Below are positions 24,801 through 35,800 of a stretch of DNA of 64,000 nt, in pieces. The position numbers and the translations under genes were made by a program. The first letter of the stretch is position 1, and each line of letters begins with the position of its first letter. The DNA is from Buddleja alternifolia (lineage: Eukaryota > Streptophyta > Magnoliopsida > Lamiales > Scrophulariaceae). The notes under the pieces are model-generated. The model was not told the DNA's origin, searched no databases, and worked only from the letters and a program-made list of their open reading frames with translations. The stretch lies in NCBI GenBank assembly GCA_019426215.1, contig CM033392.1:34144814-34208813 (forward strand), in the 5' to 3' direction.

Positions 24801-25600
24801 ATGCCTTTTATTTTGGATTTCTATAATTCTTATATTTCATGAGTTGATCTGCTTGAAGATGCGCACTTTGCACTTAGCGCTGAAAAGCGTGAAGACGCTA
24901 TATTTTACCTCCCACAAACCAACATCATAAGTCCTAGGCATATCATGGAAGCGATTAGCCCACTCTGGGTCATTACTGTTGAGAAACTTTCTCCTCAGGT
25001 GGAGATGATTGAAATGGAATTGGAACAAACTCCTGTTGTGGCAGCCGCTCCAACTCAAGACGCTGATATGCAAACTAAAGTTTCCCCCAACGATCCAGCA
25101 GTCGAGGTTCCAATTGTTGCTCACATTTCATAGATTAATGCTGTAACTCAATCTGTTGTGAAAGCGATTGAAGAGGTCCAAGCTGATCTGAACGAAGTTG
25201 CTGAGGAATAACCTCTCATCCAAGATCAAATTAAAGGCAAGGCTCCTGCAGCGATGCCTTCTAAAGAGCTAATATCATCCAGCGACTCATCGGGCTCTGA
25301 TAGTGATCCTGAAGCCAAATACTTCAAGAAAGCAGTCAAGAACTCTCTCATTGACATTCAGGGTTCCTGCTCTTGCTTAGCTGCATCCTCTTAAGAGATA
25401 ATCCGAACAGTGGAAAGACAACGAGTGACTAGATATCGTCTTTGCACCATTTCTCATGCGCATTGTTGGTAGCCTTCAGAGCGCTTGCCTCAGGTGTAGG
25501 CTCAATCATGCTGAGTTAAGACATAGTCAAGACTTTCGGATTGTAGTACAATCTTAAGGTTGCAATACTAGTCAGGGAAGTTCAGGCCATTTAGCTTATT
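21806..25600 (+). pseudogene. Sirevirus ORF3 (env-like position), copy C, degenerate
   Basis: Begins with an ATG at 21806 (MAPPKSSKSVAEKSSKSK), a lysine/serine-rich start, and runs through many broken frames: 21806-22195, 22352-22534, 22544-22804, 23246-23631, 23856-24065, 24579-24842, 24945-25133. It has low-complexity acidic and serine tracts (e.g. SDDEEQETSSSSSTSSE, about 22640-22690) and a basic stretch (KPAKKQKKKDIKKKQK). It sits between RNase H and the expected 3' LTR, as in Sireviruses. The segment near 25335-25420 matches minus-strand DNA at 11300-11345 in copy D. No membrane segment or fusion motif is evident in the remains, so an envelope role cannot be claimed. Confidence 0.6.
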
Positions 25601-27512
25601 AGTTTCAAGGATTACCGAGAGTGGAGTTTTAACCATGTGACTGTTACTTTACGAAAAATGGGAAAAAAAACATTAGCATTCAATCACAAATTATATCCAC
25701 ATGAAATTATGGACCTTTTAACTTCACGTGTGCTCCTACTGGTTTTTCGATTTCCAACAACCCGCCTGATAGAAAGACGGGAAATGCAATTATTTCCAGT
25801 GGGCTCGAGCATCAAATGCCCTAACCTCATCCCACAACTCATGGTTAATGGGTGGTGACATTGAACAGGCACGGCGACCCCATCCACACCCATGTGGTTC
25901 TCGAGATGTTTGCCTCACATTTCATGTACGTCCCGAGAACACAATGCAACCGTACACTAATCAGTGTTTAAGTCCGACCCATCAAATTCTCACGTAATAA
26001 CAGTGTCCAAGGTAGTCCCACGACTCATGGTCAACTCCTTGGGTAGACTGAGATCCGTGTGCATTTCTAGTATGACCGCCTATCATAGTAGAAGGCCTAG
26101 TTGTGAGATTACTACACGAATACAAGGTCTCGCCATCTTCAGTTATTTATCTTTCTTAGGTGATCATGCAACATAGCATACCATCTATAAGATACTAACA
26201 ATAAATAACAAGAAGCATGCTATACATAAAAGGTGTAAATGTGATTGTAGTCAAGCCAATCCCAAATCATGAAGGTGTCGACCAATCTAATCTAAGGACC
26301 CGGACCCTACACTAAGGTCTACACAGCTCCTCGAGCTTGAACGTCTCCATCACCTTCTTCAAGATGTTTTCATCTCCGTCTTCAAATTATAACAATACAA
26401 TACAAAAGGAAACCTCATCCTCTCACGTACATAAAATGAAAACACGGCACGCAGGCCTCAAATTTAAAATGACTAGTATATGGCTCGACCCAGATCACCA
26501 CATAATCACATAATACATGCTCGCATCATGCTTTCATAAACATAAATCTATCAATTTTAATTAAAGATAATCTAATTAAATTAGTGGACCAATTAATTAT
26601 TTTCTGAATTTTTTTTCCAGAAAATCCGATGAAGAATCATAATTCTTCAATTATCCGAAAATGAATTCAATTTCCAAAACCTAATATTATTCTCTTCTAG
26701 GAATTGATTAATATCATATTAATTTTCTAAGAACTAAATAATAAATTCACATTTTGAAAAACAATGAAAAAGTCCACTTTTTCATATAATCCGAAAATTC
26801 CCAATTTCAGAAAATATTTATTTTATTCAATTTCCAAAGTCCATTAAATACCAATTTTATCTCATACTTGGAATTCGAATAAAACTCATACTCTTTGAAA
26901 GTCCATGAAGACGTCCACTTCTTCACATAATCATAAAGGCCCCAAATTTTATAAAAACTCAATTTTATTTTAATATCGAAAGTCAATAAAATACTTATTT
27001 TATTTCATTTTTTAAAATTTTAAATGAAAATCCATAATTTGGAAAAAAAATAAAGAAATCCATTTTTTCAAAAAGAGGCCAATTTAAAATTCAATTTTAT
27101 TTTAATTTCGAAAGTCAATAAAATATCAATTTCATTTCGTCCTTTCAAAATTTAAATAAAGCATCATATTTTCGAAGCTGGTTGTTCGTTGCTCATGCGA
27201 GGCGGTACCCGCGGATCCGCGACAGCATGCGAGTGTTGTCACAGGTCCAATATTTTTCTTCCCCGTCAAACCCAAAATACGCATGAATATTTATGAATAA
27301 AAAACACAACAATGCAAATTTTACAAAAAAAAAAACGCAATTCCAGATTTCGAAAAAGACATTTTTCAAATCCAAATTAAATTTTCAGATTGAAACGATT
27401 TTAATCCATCCAGAAATAAAATCAGAAAATCCAATCCATTTTACATGCAATAAAACAAAATTTAAAGCACATAAACATAAACACATTCAAAGAATCCGAG
27501 CCATGTCAAAAT
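25600..27512 (-). other. Non-coding internal remnant of a minus-strand LTR element (E)
   Basis: No ORF of note. It lies inside a primer site and LTR on the minus strand (27513-28993), so it should be the leader of that element. It is AT-rich in 26530-27170. The body of the element is missing, cut at the junction with Sirevirus C. Confidence 0.4.
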
Positions 27513-27529
27513 CTTGGCTCTGATACCAC
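27513..27529 (-). other. Primer-binding site of LTR element E
   Basis: On the minus strand GTGGTATCAGAGCCA lies directly after the LTR end CCAACA. It is complementary to the 3' end of initiator Met-tRNA, as in Copia elements, and nearly identical to the copy B site at 58632-58647. Confidence 0.75.
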
Positions 27530-28993
27530 TGTTGGCATCGGTACGAACTCTCGAGGACGCCGACGCAGCAGAAGACATATAATTTTAAAAATTAAAGTAG
27601 CATCCCCGAAATTAGGGCTAGGTAGACATGTTACTATCAAATTCAAAACTATCCTAAAGGTTAGTTTACTCGTGTTTACCCCTTAAAGGCATAAAATCAG
27701 CAACGACTTTTTAAGCAACTCCTTACTACACCTCTCCGAATGGGTTTGCCCTAGCGCCCCAAGCGGTGCGCCTCTAACTCGTGCCCTCGATTATCTCCAC
27801 CAGTGCTAGCAAGGAGAATATCGAATCCTGACTTCTAAGAAAAGGGGTAGGAATATATTTTGTGTTCTTTGCACTCAACACATGAGTTGGAAGAATATTG
27901 AAAGATGTGGAAGAGTTGGAGAGAAAGAATTAATACTTAAAAACCTTGTTTTTATTTTTATGAAAAACTCTTGAGAGAAACTTAATTTATCGATTAGCTT
28001 AAATAAAACAACAACACACATATATATAGGCATATACACGCCTACACACACGCGCACACTTAGTGTGCGTGTTCACACTAAAAGAGGCGTGTATATCTAT
28101 TGCATTAATCCTAATATATATTCATAAGATCTTTCCATATCAATTAGTTACCTAATTAATTATAATAGATCTACCAAATATATTTTAGCATAGATATATT
28201 AAATATATATAAATATATACATAAACTTAGTGAACAAGATAAAATCCCCACGAAATCTACACACATATATACACGCCCATGAATATATAAAAATATGTAT
28301 ATATATATATATTTATTTCCTCTTTCATTAGTTAATTAGACCACTAATTAATTAACTAGTCTTTCCCAATTTAATAATCCAATATTAAATTGTAAAATTT
28401 ATTAATTAAGACCACTTAATTAATTTATTCATTTTCCCGATTAATTAATTCCAATTAATTAATGCCTCCTTTAATTCACAAACAATTAATTAGCCAATAG
28501 GTACTATACTAGGTATTGTGTGTGACCACTTAGGCTCATTAACAAGCTAGCAATAAGTCCTTCCATAGGATAGATTAATTATTCATAATAATTAATTAGG
28601 CTTTGGATTAATTTCACCAATTAACCCAAGGTAGCTATTGGTCGTGGTTCGATGTCTAGCAATGTCGCCACGACTTCCTAGATGTTATCCATGAAAATAC
28701 AAACCTCTTCAGATTTCGATCTTTGTGTGAGTCGAATTCCTTCATCTATATCCCGTCTAAGACCTAGGGTTTGGGGACGGTCAAAACCTAATAGCATCAT
28801 AAATTATAACTATATTGGTTCAACTAATGATCCGGTCTTCCAAGAAGGGATCACCAATCCCTCTTTGGCCAGAGATTTTTCGATCATTCAGCTTCACTCA
28901 ACAGCGTAAGAAATTCCGGGTACTCATGACCCTGGATGAATCCCCTCTCCGACGGTCAATTGTTCTGCTGTAACTACCAGACTATACCCAACA
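27530..28993 (-). repeat. 5' LTR of element E (probable limits)
   Basis: On the minus strand it starts TGTTGGGTATAGTCTGG (from 28993) and ends GATGCCAACA at 27530, next to the primer site. The start and end form the expected TGTTGG...CCAACA inverted repeat. No second LTR or target duplication could be found, so the upper limit rests on the terminal motif only; a longer LTR reaching ~29.5 kb is possible. Confidence 0.5.
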
Positions 28994-29560
28994 TACATGC
29001 CGTATGAATCTCTTGGAGTGCGCATGCATATCAAAGCATAGTGGGTAGTACCCTTTCCAATGACATCTCAGGTCTAAGGATTATCTCACTCTACGAAAAC
29101 CTAAGGACTCCAAGTTTGACAGCACCAACGAGGAATCCTTGATCGGGGTTCAATTCCACAATCCAGTATGAATCTTCATTCATGTATTTCCATACAAGGC
29201 ATCGACAATAGAACGGGTCGACCACTAGGAAGAGTTACATGCATGAACAAGTCTTGACGAGGCGAGTGATATCTCACAGCCTCTATGACTTGGAAAAATA
29301 CTTAGGATTATGGTCTTTGAGAGCATTCCATATGTTTTCCCTGACCGCCTCCCCTAACTACATGTAATCCATGAGATCTTTATTTATACTATCACTAGTT
29401 ATAACACTACAGAAGCATTCCATAACAGGTTTGATGTAATCTTAATGATAAGACTGACACAGTGATAATGTTCAAGCAAACAGATGGTTCGATAGGCACA
29501 TAACACTTTCACATCCCGTACCCACACTCTACTCACGTAGCTCCTAAAGTTACGTGCTAG
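28994..29560 (-). other. LTR-like sequence of unknown family
   Basis: Non-coding. On the minus strand a TATA-like AGTATAAATAAAG (about 29380-29392) precedes leader-like sequence, so this may be part of another LTR, or the U3 portion of element E if its LTR is longer than called. Confidence 0.3.
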
Positions 29561-29686
29561 CTTCTACTAGTACGTACTTTTTTCTACTTTCTTCAATATC
29601 AAATGCCAACTATAAAAAACAAACAACAAAGTATATATGAAATTATAATTTAGAGAAAATTAAATCAACAAAAAATACAATAACAA

Positions 29687-30025
29687 CTAGAAACATGATA
29701 ATATCCAAATTACCGCTATTTCATCCCAATTGATGGTAATGGGCACCTTCTGCTGAGCCAAGACTCCTATATAACCAACAAGTGTTGATTTGTTTGGATC
29801 AACTACTTGGCCTCTGTCATTCCAGCCGAAAGGTAGCCTTATGGCTTTACTTCTGGCATTGATAACTTTTCTCATAACTGTGACACCTCTCCATATCTCC
29901 TTTTCAGCACGACTGTCTGATCCACGTACATCCTCCTCGGGAAAATCTCCAGTAGGATCTGAAGCCATCAACCTACGAAAGCCAAAAATACAGAATTTAG
30001 ATTCATATAAATTTTGCAGATTCAT
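29687..30025 (-). CDS. Second ORF of CACTA F (Ptta/En/Spm-type), partial
   Basis: Minus-strand frame with ATGs at 30025 and 29968 (MASDPTGDFPEEDVRGSD). The block IWRGVTVMRKVINARSKAIR and the ending of the VDPNKSTLVGYIGVLAQQK type resemble the Ptta/En/Spm plant transposon protein found beside TNP2 transposases. TTTCGTAG before 29968 looks like a 3' splice site, so this is probably one exon. The reading continues to a stop at 29687. It is downstream of the transposase on the same strand. In En/Spm the companion protein binds the subterminal repeats; by analogy only. Confidence 0.6.
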   Translation of the reverse strand: MNLQNLYESKFCIFGFRRLMASDPTGDFPEEDVRGSDSRAEKEIWRGVTVMRKVINARSKAIRLPFGWNDRGQVVDPNKSTLVGYIGVLAQQKVPITINWDEIAVIWILSCF

Positions 30026-30059
30026 CTGGCAATAATAATTTTAAAATAGAAGTATAAAA

Positions 30060-30330
30060 TTAGAAGTTAGATTCATCCCATTATACTAGAAAAAAATTGG
30101 CAGAGTTGCAGTGCAATAGTTTGTACCAAGTTCTTGACCAATCCTTCCCCCAAACTTGCAACAAATAAATTTGGATCTTTCAACCACAAAAAACCTAACA
30201 AACCCAACAACTACAAATATTGATGACCAGTTGGATCACATAAATCACATAAAAATACGAAAAAATGCATAGATTATTTCAGAATTTGGAGATCAAAAAG
30301 TAAATCTATCATACAATTATGAAATATGTT
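30060..30330 (-). repeat. Internal repeat of CACTA F, copy near the second ORF
   Basis: Matches 46380-46700 in the same orientation, including CCAAACTTGCAAC, GGATCTTTCA and the GACCAGTTGGATCACATAAA motif. Each copy sits just upstream (minus strand) of one of the two F genes. Confidence 0.65.
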
Positions 30331-30354
30331 CAAAAACCTCTCATCGTTTTCTTT

Positions 30355-31044
30355 TTATTGTTGGATTAGTAGTATTTTGTTAGTACGCTGACGAACTGAT
30401 GGATTAATCCATATCCCCTCTTGGTGATCTTGTCGCATATACAATTCAACATCACTTATATCCAAGTCATCATGACTATCAATTGATTGTGAATCACCTA
30501 AGATAGGATTTCCTCCATCATCTTCACTTTCTTCATAATCATCCTCAATACAAATATTTTTGTTTGCCAATAAAACAATGGACCACCTCTCATCAATAGG
30601 ATCGGTGACAAAAAATACTTGCTTAACTTGTGATGCCGAAATGAAAGGTCCATCTTTGTATGCCACCTTTTCAAGGTCTACCTGAGTGAAGCCTATTTCA
30701 TTATTTTGGACACCATTTTTATTGTCAACCCACCTACACCTAAATACAGGCACCCGAAACCAACGATAATCAAGCTCCCTTATACGTTCAATCACCCCAT
30801 AATATGATCAATCGGCATAGATAGGGTTACTGTCTTTCGCACTTGAGATATGGATTGTTTGAGCTACAAGACTCACCCCACTATTCTGCATTGTACTTTG
30901 TTCATCTTAGTCTTTTGTATAGAATGTGCGACCATTTATTCGATAACCTGAATAACAAAATACTAGTCTACTCGGACCCATCGACAACCATATCAATTTA
31001 TCTAAAACTAAAAGTGGATTCTCTTTCTGTTTCTCTTTAATATG
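30355..31044 (-). pseudogene. TNP2-type CACTA transposase, C-terminal part (DUF4216)
   Basis: Continuation of the transposase beyond the Athila insertion; the duplicated target ATATG is at 31040-31044. Motifs such as VPVFRCRWVDNKNGVQNNEI and ASQVKQVFFVTDPIDERWSI are typical of DUF4216 at the C-terminus of plant TNP2 proteins. An acidic tail (EDDYEESEDDGG) leads to the stop at 30355. Frames upstream of 30795 contain stops (e.g. near 30808 and 30909), so the gene was damaged even apart from the insertion. Confidence 0.8.
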
Positions 31045-32719
31045 TGATAAGAGGCATTTTTACGTGTTTTTAAGCCCCTTTGCGTTTATGTCTTAGGTTC
31101 ATTTATCGCTTGATTCTTGCCACATGTGCGTTTAATTCGTGCATTAAGTGATTTCAGGTCTTAAATGGATACAATCAAAGAACGGGATGAAAAATGACGT
31201 ATAAAACAAGTTTAGACCAAATTTCTATGCACCCCTACGCCTAGGCGCCATCTTGCCCACGCCCGGGCGCCGTTTCAGCACCACTTTCCACGTTCGAGCG
31301 ATATTTTCGTATTTTTAGAGACCGAATTGGATGAAGTTTCCTTCTACAACGTTGTAGAACTATGTGTTAGCTTCAAATGAGGACTTGAATCATCCAAATC
31401 GGAGTTTTGTGGAGAGAGTTATGAAGGAAATACAATTGCTGCGCAAGACAGAGGCAAATACTCCCAACATTCTGATTTGGGCGCCCGAGCGCCGTAAAAC
31501 CCGCGCCTAGGCGCGCCCACATCCGAGATTTGATTCCTTTCAGCCAAAAGATCATCATTTGATGGGGGAATGGAGCATTTAAAGCCAAGAGGTCATCACA
31601 TGTATGGGGGGGGATGTCATAAGTATGTTTCTTACTAGATCTACTTTTGGGAATTTTATACTACTCACTTTAAGAGTAGTGGAGGGGACACTAGGGGGGA
31701 CATACACATGAGGGGCTGATTTGTGGTGGTCTTCTTAAGGGATCCTAAGGGGCAATTGACCGATCAATCTGGGAGAGAAAGGGAGAGAGAGGCATTGGAT
31801 CCATCACTTTTCACTCATCATCATTCATCACCATATTTCTTCATCACTTTTGGAGGGGAACAAAGAGGGAGAAGCTAAGGATTGAAGATCAAGAGCAAAG
31901 ATCCATCATCAATCAATTGAGGGAGTTTTAATTATTTGCATTTACATGTTTATTTCCATGGGTATGTATATGTTTGTATTAGATTTTCTTAAGGCTTTGA
32001 TGAGAGGCTAATATTGTAGAACTAAGGCCATGTGAAGGCCAAATTTATGAATCAATATATGTGAAGTTGCTCTTTGTATTAATTCTCCTATTGCTTTGTG
32101 TGTTAATTCTATGCTTTTATTCCAATCATGTGTTTGATCACCATATGCTTGCTATCTTGCCTAATCTAGTTGTTCGAGAGAAAATAGATTAGGGTGCAAG
32201 AGAATTAACACATCATCCGAAACAAATGAGGGATTGCCCTAGAAATAGGTAAAGATTCCCGGGTGTTGTTAGCCGGATTCGTTCGGGGAAGCTCTAGAAC
32301 GTTAATGCGTGATTTTTGATTAGATTCTCGGATAGACATATTTAGAGAACCGTCAATTAATCATAGGATTATTATGTGCCGAGACATCGGGTAATAGTTA
32401 ATTTAGGAGTTTCCACCAAAGCAATAGGAGTCTAATAATTCGAAGAGTAGTTCATATATATTGACGAGTAGATTTGGTTGTAGCATGTGCCTTAGTCATT
32501 TTATCATACGTGAGATTTAATTCATAGCTTGTTCCCTCCTTTTATCTTTCGTTTACTTAATTGTTTTCCTCTTGCTTTACTTTAATTGTCTTTTCTTTCA
32601 TTAAAATCATAAACTAGAATTCAAGTCTCCGTGGTTCGACAACCCGGACTTTTAGTCCACTTTATTATTACCACGACTAGTACACTTGCTATCAAAGCAC
32701 GTTAAGTTTTAGCGTGTCA
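31045..32719 (+). repeat. 5' LTR of Athila-type element G (1675 bp)
   Basis: Starts TGATAAGAGGC, ends TTAGCGTGTCA. It contains GC palindromes ACGCCTAGGCGCC (about 31242), CGCCCGGGCGCC (about 31260) and GCGCCTAGGCGCG (about 31502). A TATA-like GTATAAAAC lies near 31199. Almost identical to 42281-43954. Confidence 0.95.
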
Positions 32720-32725
32720 AGTTTT

Positions 32726-32743
32726 TGGCGCCGTTGCCGGGGA
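32726..32743 (+). other. Primer-binding site of element G (Asp-tRNA type)
   Basis: TGGCGCCGTTGCCGGGGA lies six bases after the LTR end. This sequence is characteristic of Athila/Tat Gypsy elements and is complementary to the 3' end of tRNA-Asp. Confidence 0.9.
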
Positions 32744-32877
32744 CTTGTTTATTTTAGTTTTTGATTTTAGTTTACATTTTTAATAATTCTTAGTTTTCGT
32801 TCATTTCTTGATTTTCTTTTATTTTCGTGATTAGTCTAATTTTGTTCTTGTATTTAATTGTTAGGTTCTTGAGGTGC

Positions 32878-35800
32878 ATGACCCGCTCCTCAAGCAAGCC
32901 TCTATACGAGTTGGAGCCCGAAATTGAAAGAGTTCTTAGGACTAGTAGGCGAGCAAGAGAAATGGCCAATAATCTCAACCAAAACCCAAATGGAAATTTC
33001 CCGGACATGAACTCACCGGAAACTAGGGAGTGGTTACAAGGTGTTCTACAAGCCATGCAAGCGGTACCTCCTCCACAACTCCCGTCGGTTCGGGGTAGCT
33101 TACCACCTAGGGTCCATACCATTCCGGGGCCCGTAGTCGTGCCTAATTTCGTCACACCAAACTACCACATTCCGGCTCACATTTTTAATATGGTGCAAGG
33201 AGATCCTTTCTATGGAGAACCACACGAATCACCACACGCTCATTTGGAAACCATAGATGAGGCTCTTGTGACCATTCAATATCACCCACGTGATCTTGAT
33301 GCGATTCGTCTAAGAGTCTTCCATTTCTCATTGAAGGATAGGGCGACAACATGGTACAAATCCTTACCTCCACAATCTATTACAACATGGAGTGAGTTGG
33401 TCGATGCCTTTTTAAATAAATTCTTTCCACCCTCAAAAATAAATGAGCTACGGAGTAATATAAAAGGGTTTAGGCAAAGAAGCAATGAATCTTTAGCCGA
33501 GGCTTGGGCTAGATATAAGGGCATGCTCCGTAAATGTCCCGATCATAATTTTGGGTTGAATGAACAAGTACTCCATTTCTATGATGGGGTTAGGTCACGT
33601 ATTCGGCATAGACTCAACGCGGGTGCGGGAGGAGATCTCCTTGGGTTAGATTGTCAAAGTGTATGGGACAAAGTCGAACAGTTGGCCCGAGAAGACGAGC
33701 TTTACCCCGACGATGAAGAGGCCTCATCCTCTAAAAAGGTTGCTTGTATTGAGGAAGTAGTTGAGGAAGTAGTACTCTTGGAACCGGAGGTTGGCAATGT
33801 TAATTATGTGGGGAATCAAAATAAACCTCGGGTGAACTTTCATATACCCGAGAATTTTCCAAAAAGGCCCAACCCCGCACAGAACGCACAACCGGGGATC
33901 TATCAAGCTCCACGACCACCCTTCAATAACCCACCCCCGAGGCAAGGCAATTTCAATGGACAAGGTCAAGGTCAAGTGCAAATGCGACCTCCCACAATCG
34001 ATGAGAAACTGGATGCTCACATGAAAAAGTCCGATACATCTTTCAACGAACTTCGGAATATGATAAAGGATATGTGTATGGAGATGAAGGATTTGCGAAC
34101 ACAAGTAGGGCAACTTTCTAATGCGGTTAACGGTAGAGCCCCGGGGACTCTCCCAAGCGACACGGAAAAGAACCCGAAGGCCCAATGCAATGCCATAGCC
34201 TTGAGAAGTGGCAAACAATTGGAAAATGACACTGCCAGTACATCCGCGCCCGAGCGCCCAGATATGCGCGCCCAGGCGCCAGAAGATCCGCGCCTAGGCG
34301 CCTATACACGCGCCCAGGCGCCGCCCACTGTTTTTGTGCCAGCAGATCCGCGCCTAGGCGCCAATACACGCGCCCAGGCGCCAACCACAGACCTGCCAGA
34401 TGCAAACTCTCTGCATCCCGCGCCCGAGCGCCCAAATATGCGCGCCCAGGCGCCAGAAGATCCGCGCCTAGGCGCCGATACACGCGCCCAGGCGCCGCCC
34501 ACTGCTTCGGTAGGTTTTCATCCGTCTAATCCAACGCTTTCTCCCCCTATCGAAGTTCGTCTCCCCTTCCCAAATGCTCACAAAAAGAAGAAAAAGGAGA
34601 TGGATCCGAGCTTTCTTCGAATTTTGGCAATCCTTCGGGAAGTGAGAATTAATATTCCGTTTATTGACGCCATCCTCCAAATGCCGAATTATGTGAAGTT
34701 CTTCAAGGACATACTCTCCAACAAGCAGAAGTGGGAAGAGAATGAGACGGTGTGCCTCACGGAAGAATGCTCCGCCGTATTACTCAATAAATTGCCAACT
34801 AAGCTCCAAGATCCCGGGAGTCTCACAATCCCATGCACAATTGGATCCTTATCATTCAAGAAGGTGTTATGTGACTCGGGGGCCAGCATCAATCTTCTTC
34901 CATACTCACTGTTTAAAAAGCTAGGCCTTGGAAATCCCAAGCCGACCTCAATGAGCCTTCAACTAGCCGACCGATCGATCAAGAGGCCCAAGGGGATAAT
35001 CGAAGACGTTATTGTCCAAGTCGACAAGTTTTATTTTCCCGTTGATTTCGTAGTACTCGACATGGAAGAGGATGTGGAAGTACCATTAATCCTAGGGAGA
35101 CCATTCCTAGCCACGGGTAAGGCGGTAATTGACATTGCTAATGGTAAGCTTACCTTGAATGTGGGCGATGACAAAGTTACCTTTGATGTTTACAAAGTCC
35201 TTAAACATCCTTTTGATCATGACTCGTGTTATCGAATTGATACATTTGACCATTTGATTGTTGAGTATTTACAGGACAATACAATTGAAAATTCTCTCGA
35301 ACAGAGTCTTATGAAATCCATGCAAGTGGACTCGGAGAAAGATGATCTAGTGGAAAAGGTTCTAAGCTTAGAGTACAAATCTTCCTCTCATTCGGGAGGA
35401 TTCATCAAAGTTGATAGATCATTGTCAGGATCACCTCGCCCATCTATTGAAGAACCCCCCTCTCTCGAACTCAAACCCCTCCCCTCCCACCTTAAATATG
35501 TGTACTTGAACGATGACGAGACACTCCCATTGATCATTTCCTCATCTCTTTCAGGATCACAAGAAGAGCAATTAATGACGGTGTTGAGATCTCACAAACG
35601 GGCTTTTGGGTGGAAACTTGCGGACATCAAAGGCATTAGTCCAGCGATATGTATGCACAAAATACTTATGGAGGACTCCACCAAGCCTACACGCCAACCC
35701 CAAAGGAGATCAAACCCACAAATCCAAGAGGTAGTCAAGAAGGAAGTGATTAAACTGCTCGACTCAGGTATAATCTATCCTATTTCTGATAGTGCGTGGG

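Larger units (their letters stand above)
13908..25600 (+). mobile_element. Sirevirus-like Copia retrotransposon copy C, 3'-truncated
   Basis: 5' LTR (13908-15392), initiator-Met-type primer site, gag (15501), pol to about 20955, then a ~3.8-kb region with a degenerate ORF3. The extra ORF after pol, the gag type and the LTR ends point to the Sirevirus group. No 3' LTR follows; the sequence loses similarity to copy D at roughly 25.5-25.6 kb. The left LTR tip is eroded (TTAGG without TG). Many stops and frameshifts indicate an old copy. Confidence 0.85.

Noticed and set aside
25637..26176. Short ORFs at 25637-25893 and 25964-26176
   Set aside because: No similarity recognised; they lie in the leader of a minus-strand LTR element and overlap on both strands.
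28682..28909. 75-codon plus-strand ORF in the LTR of element E
   Set aside because: Inside an LTR and opposite its transcription; no motif.
29390..29412. Possible lower terminus of CACTA F at AACACTACAG
   Set aside because: It lacks the CACTACTACAAAAA end and any subterminal CCTATTACAGCGGTT repeats inward, so the true end was not identified.
34127..34680. Antisense ORFs (repeats of [12 protein letters not shown] type) opposite gag-pol
   Set aside because: They arise because the GC repeats are palindromic and GC-rich. The sense strand has the intact polyprotein.
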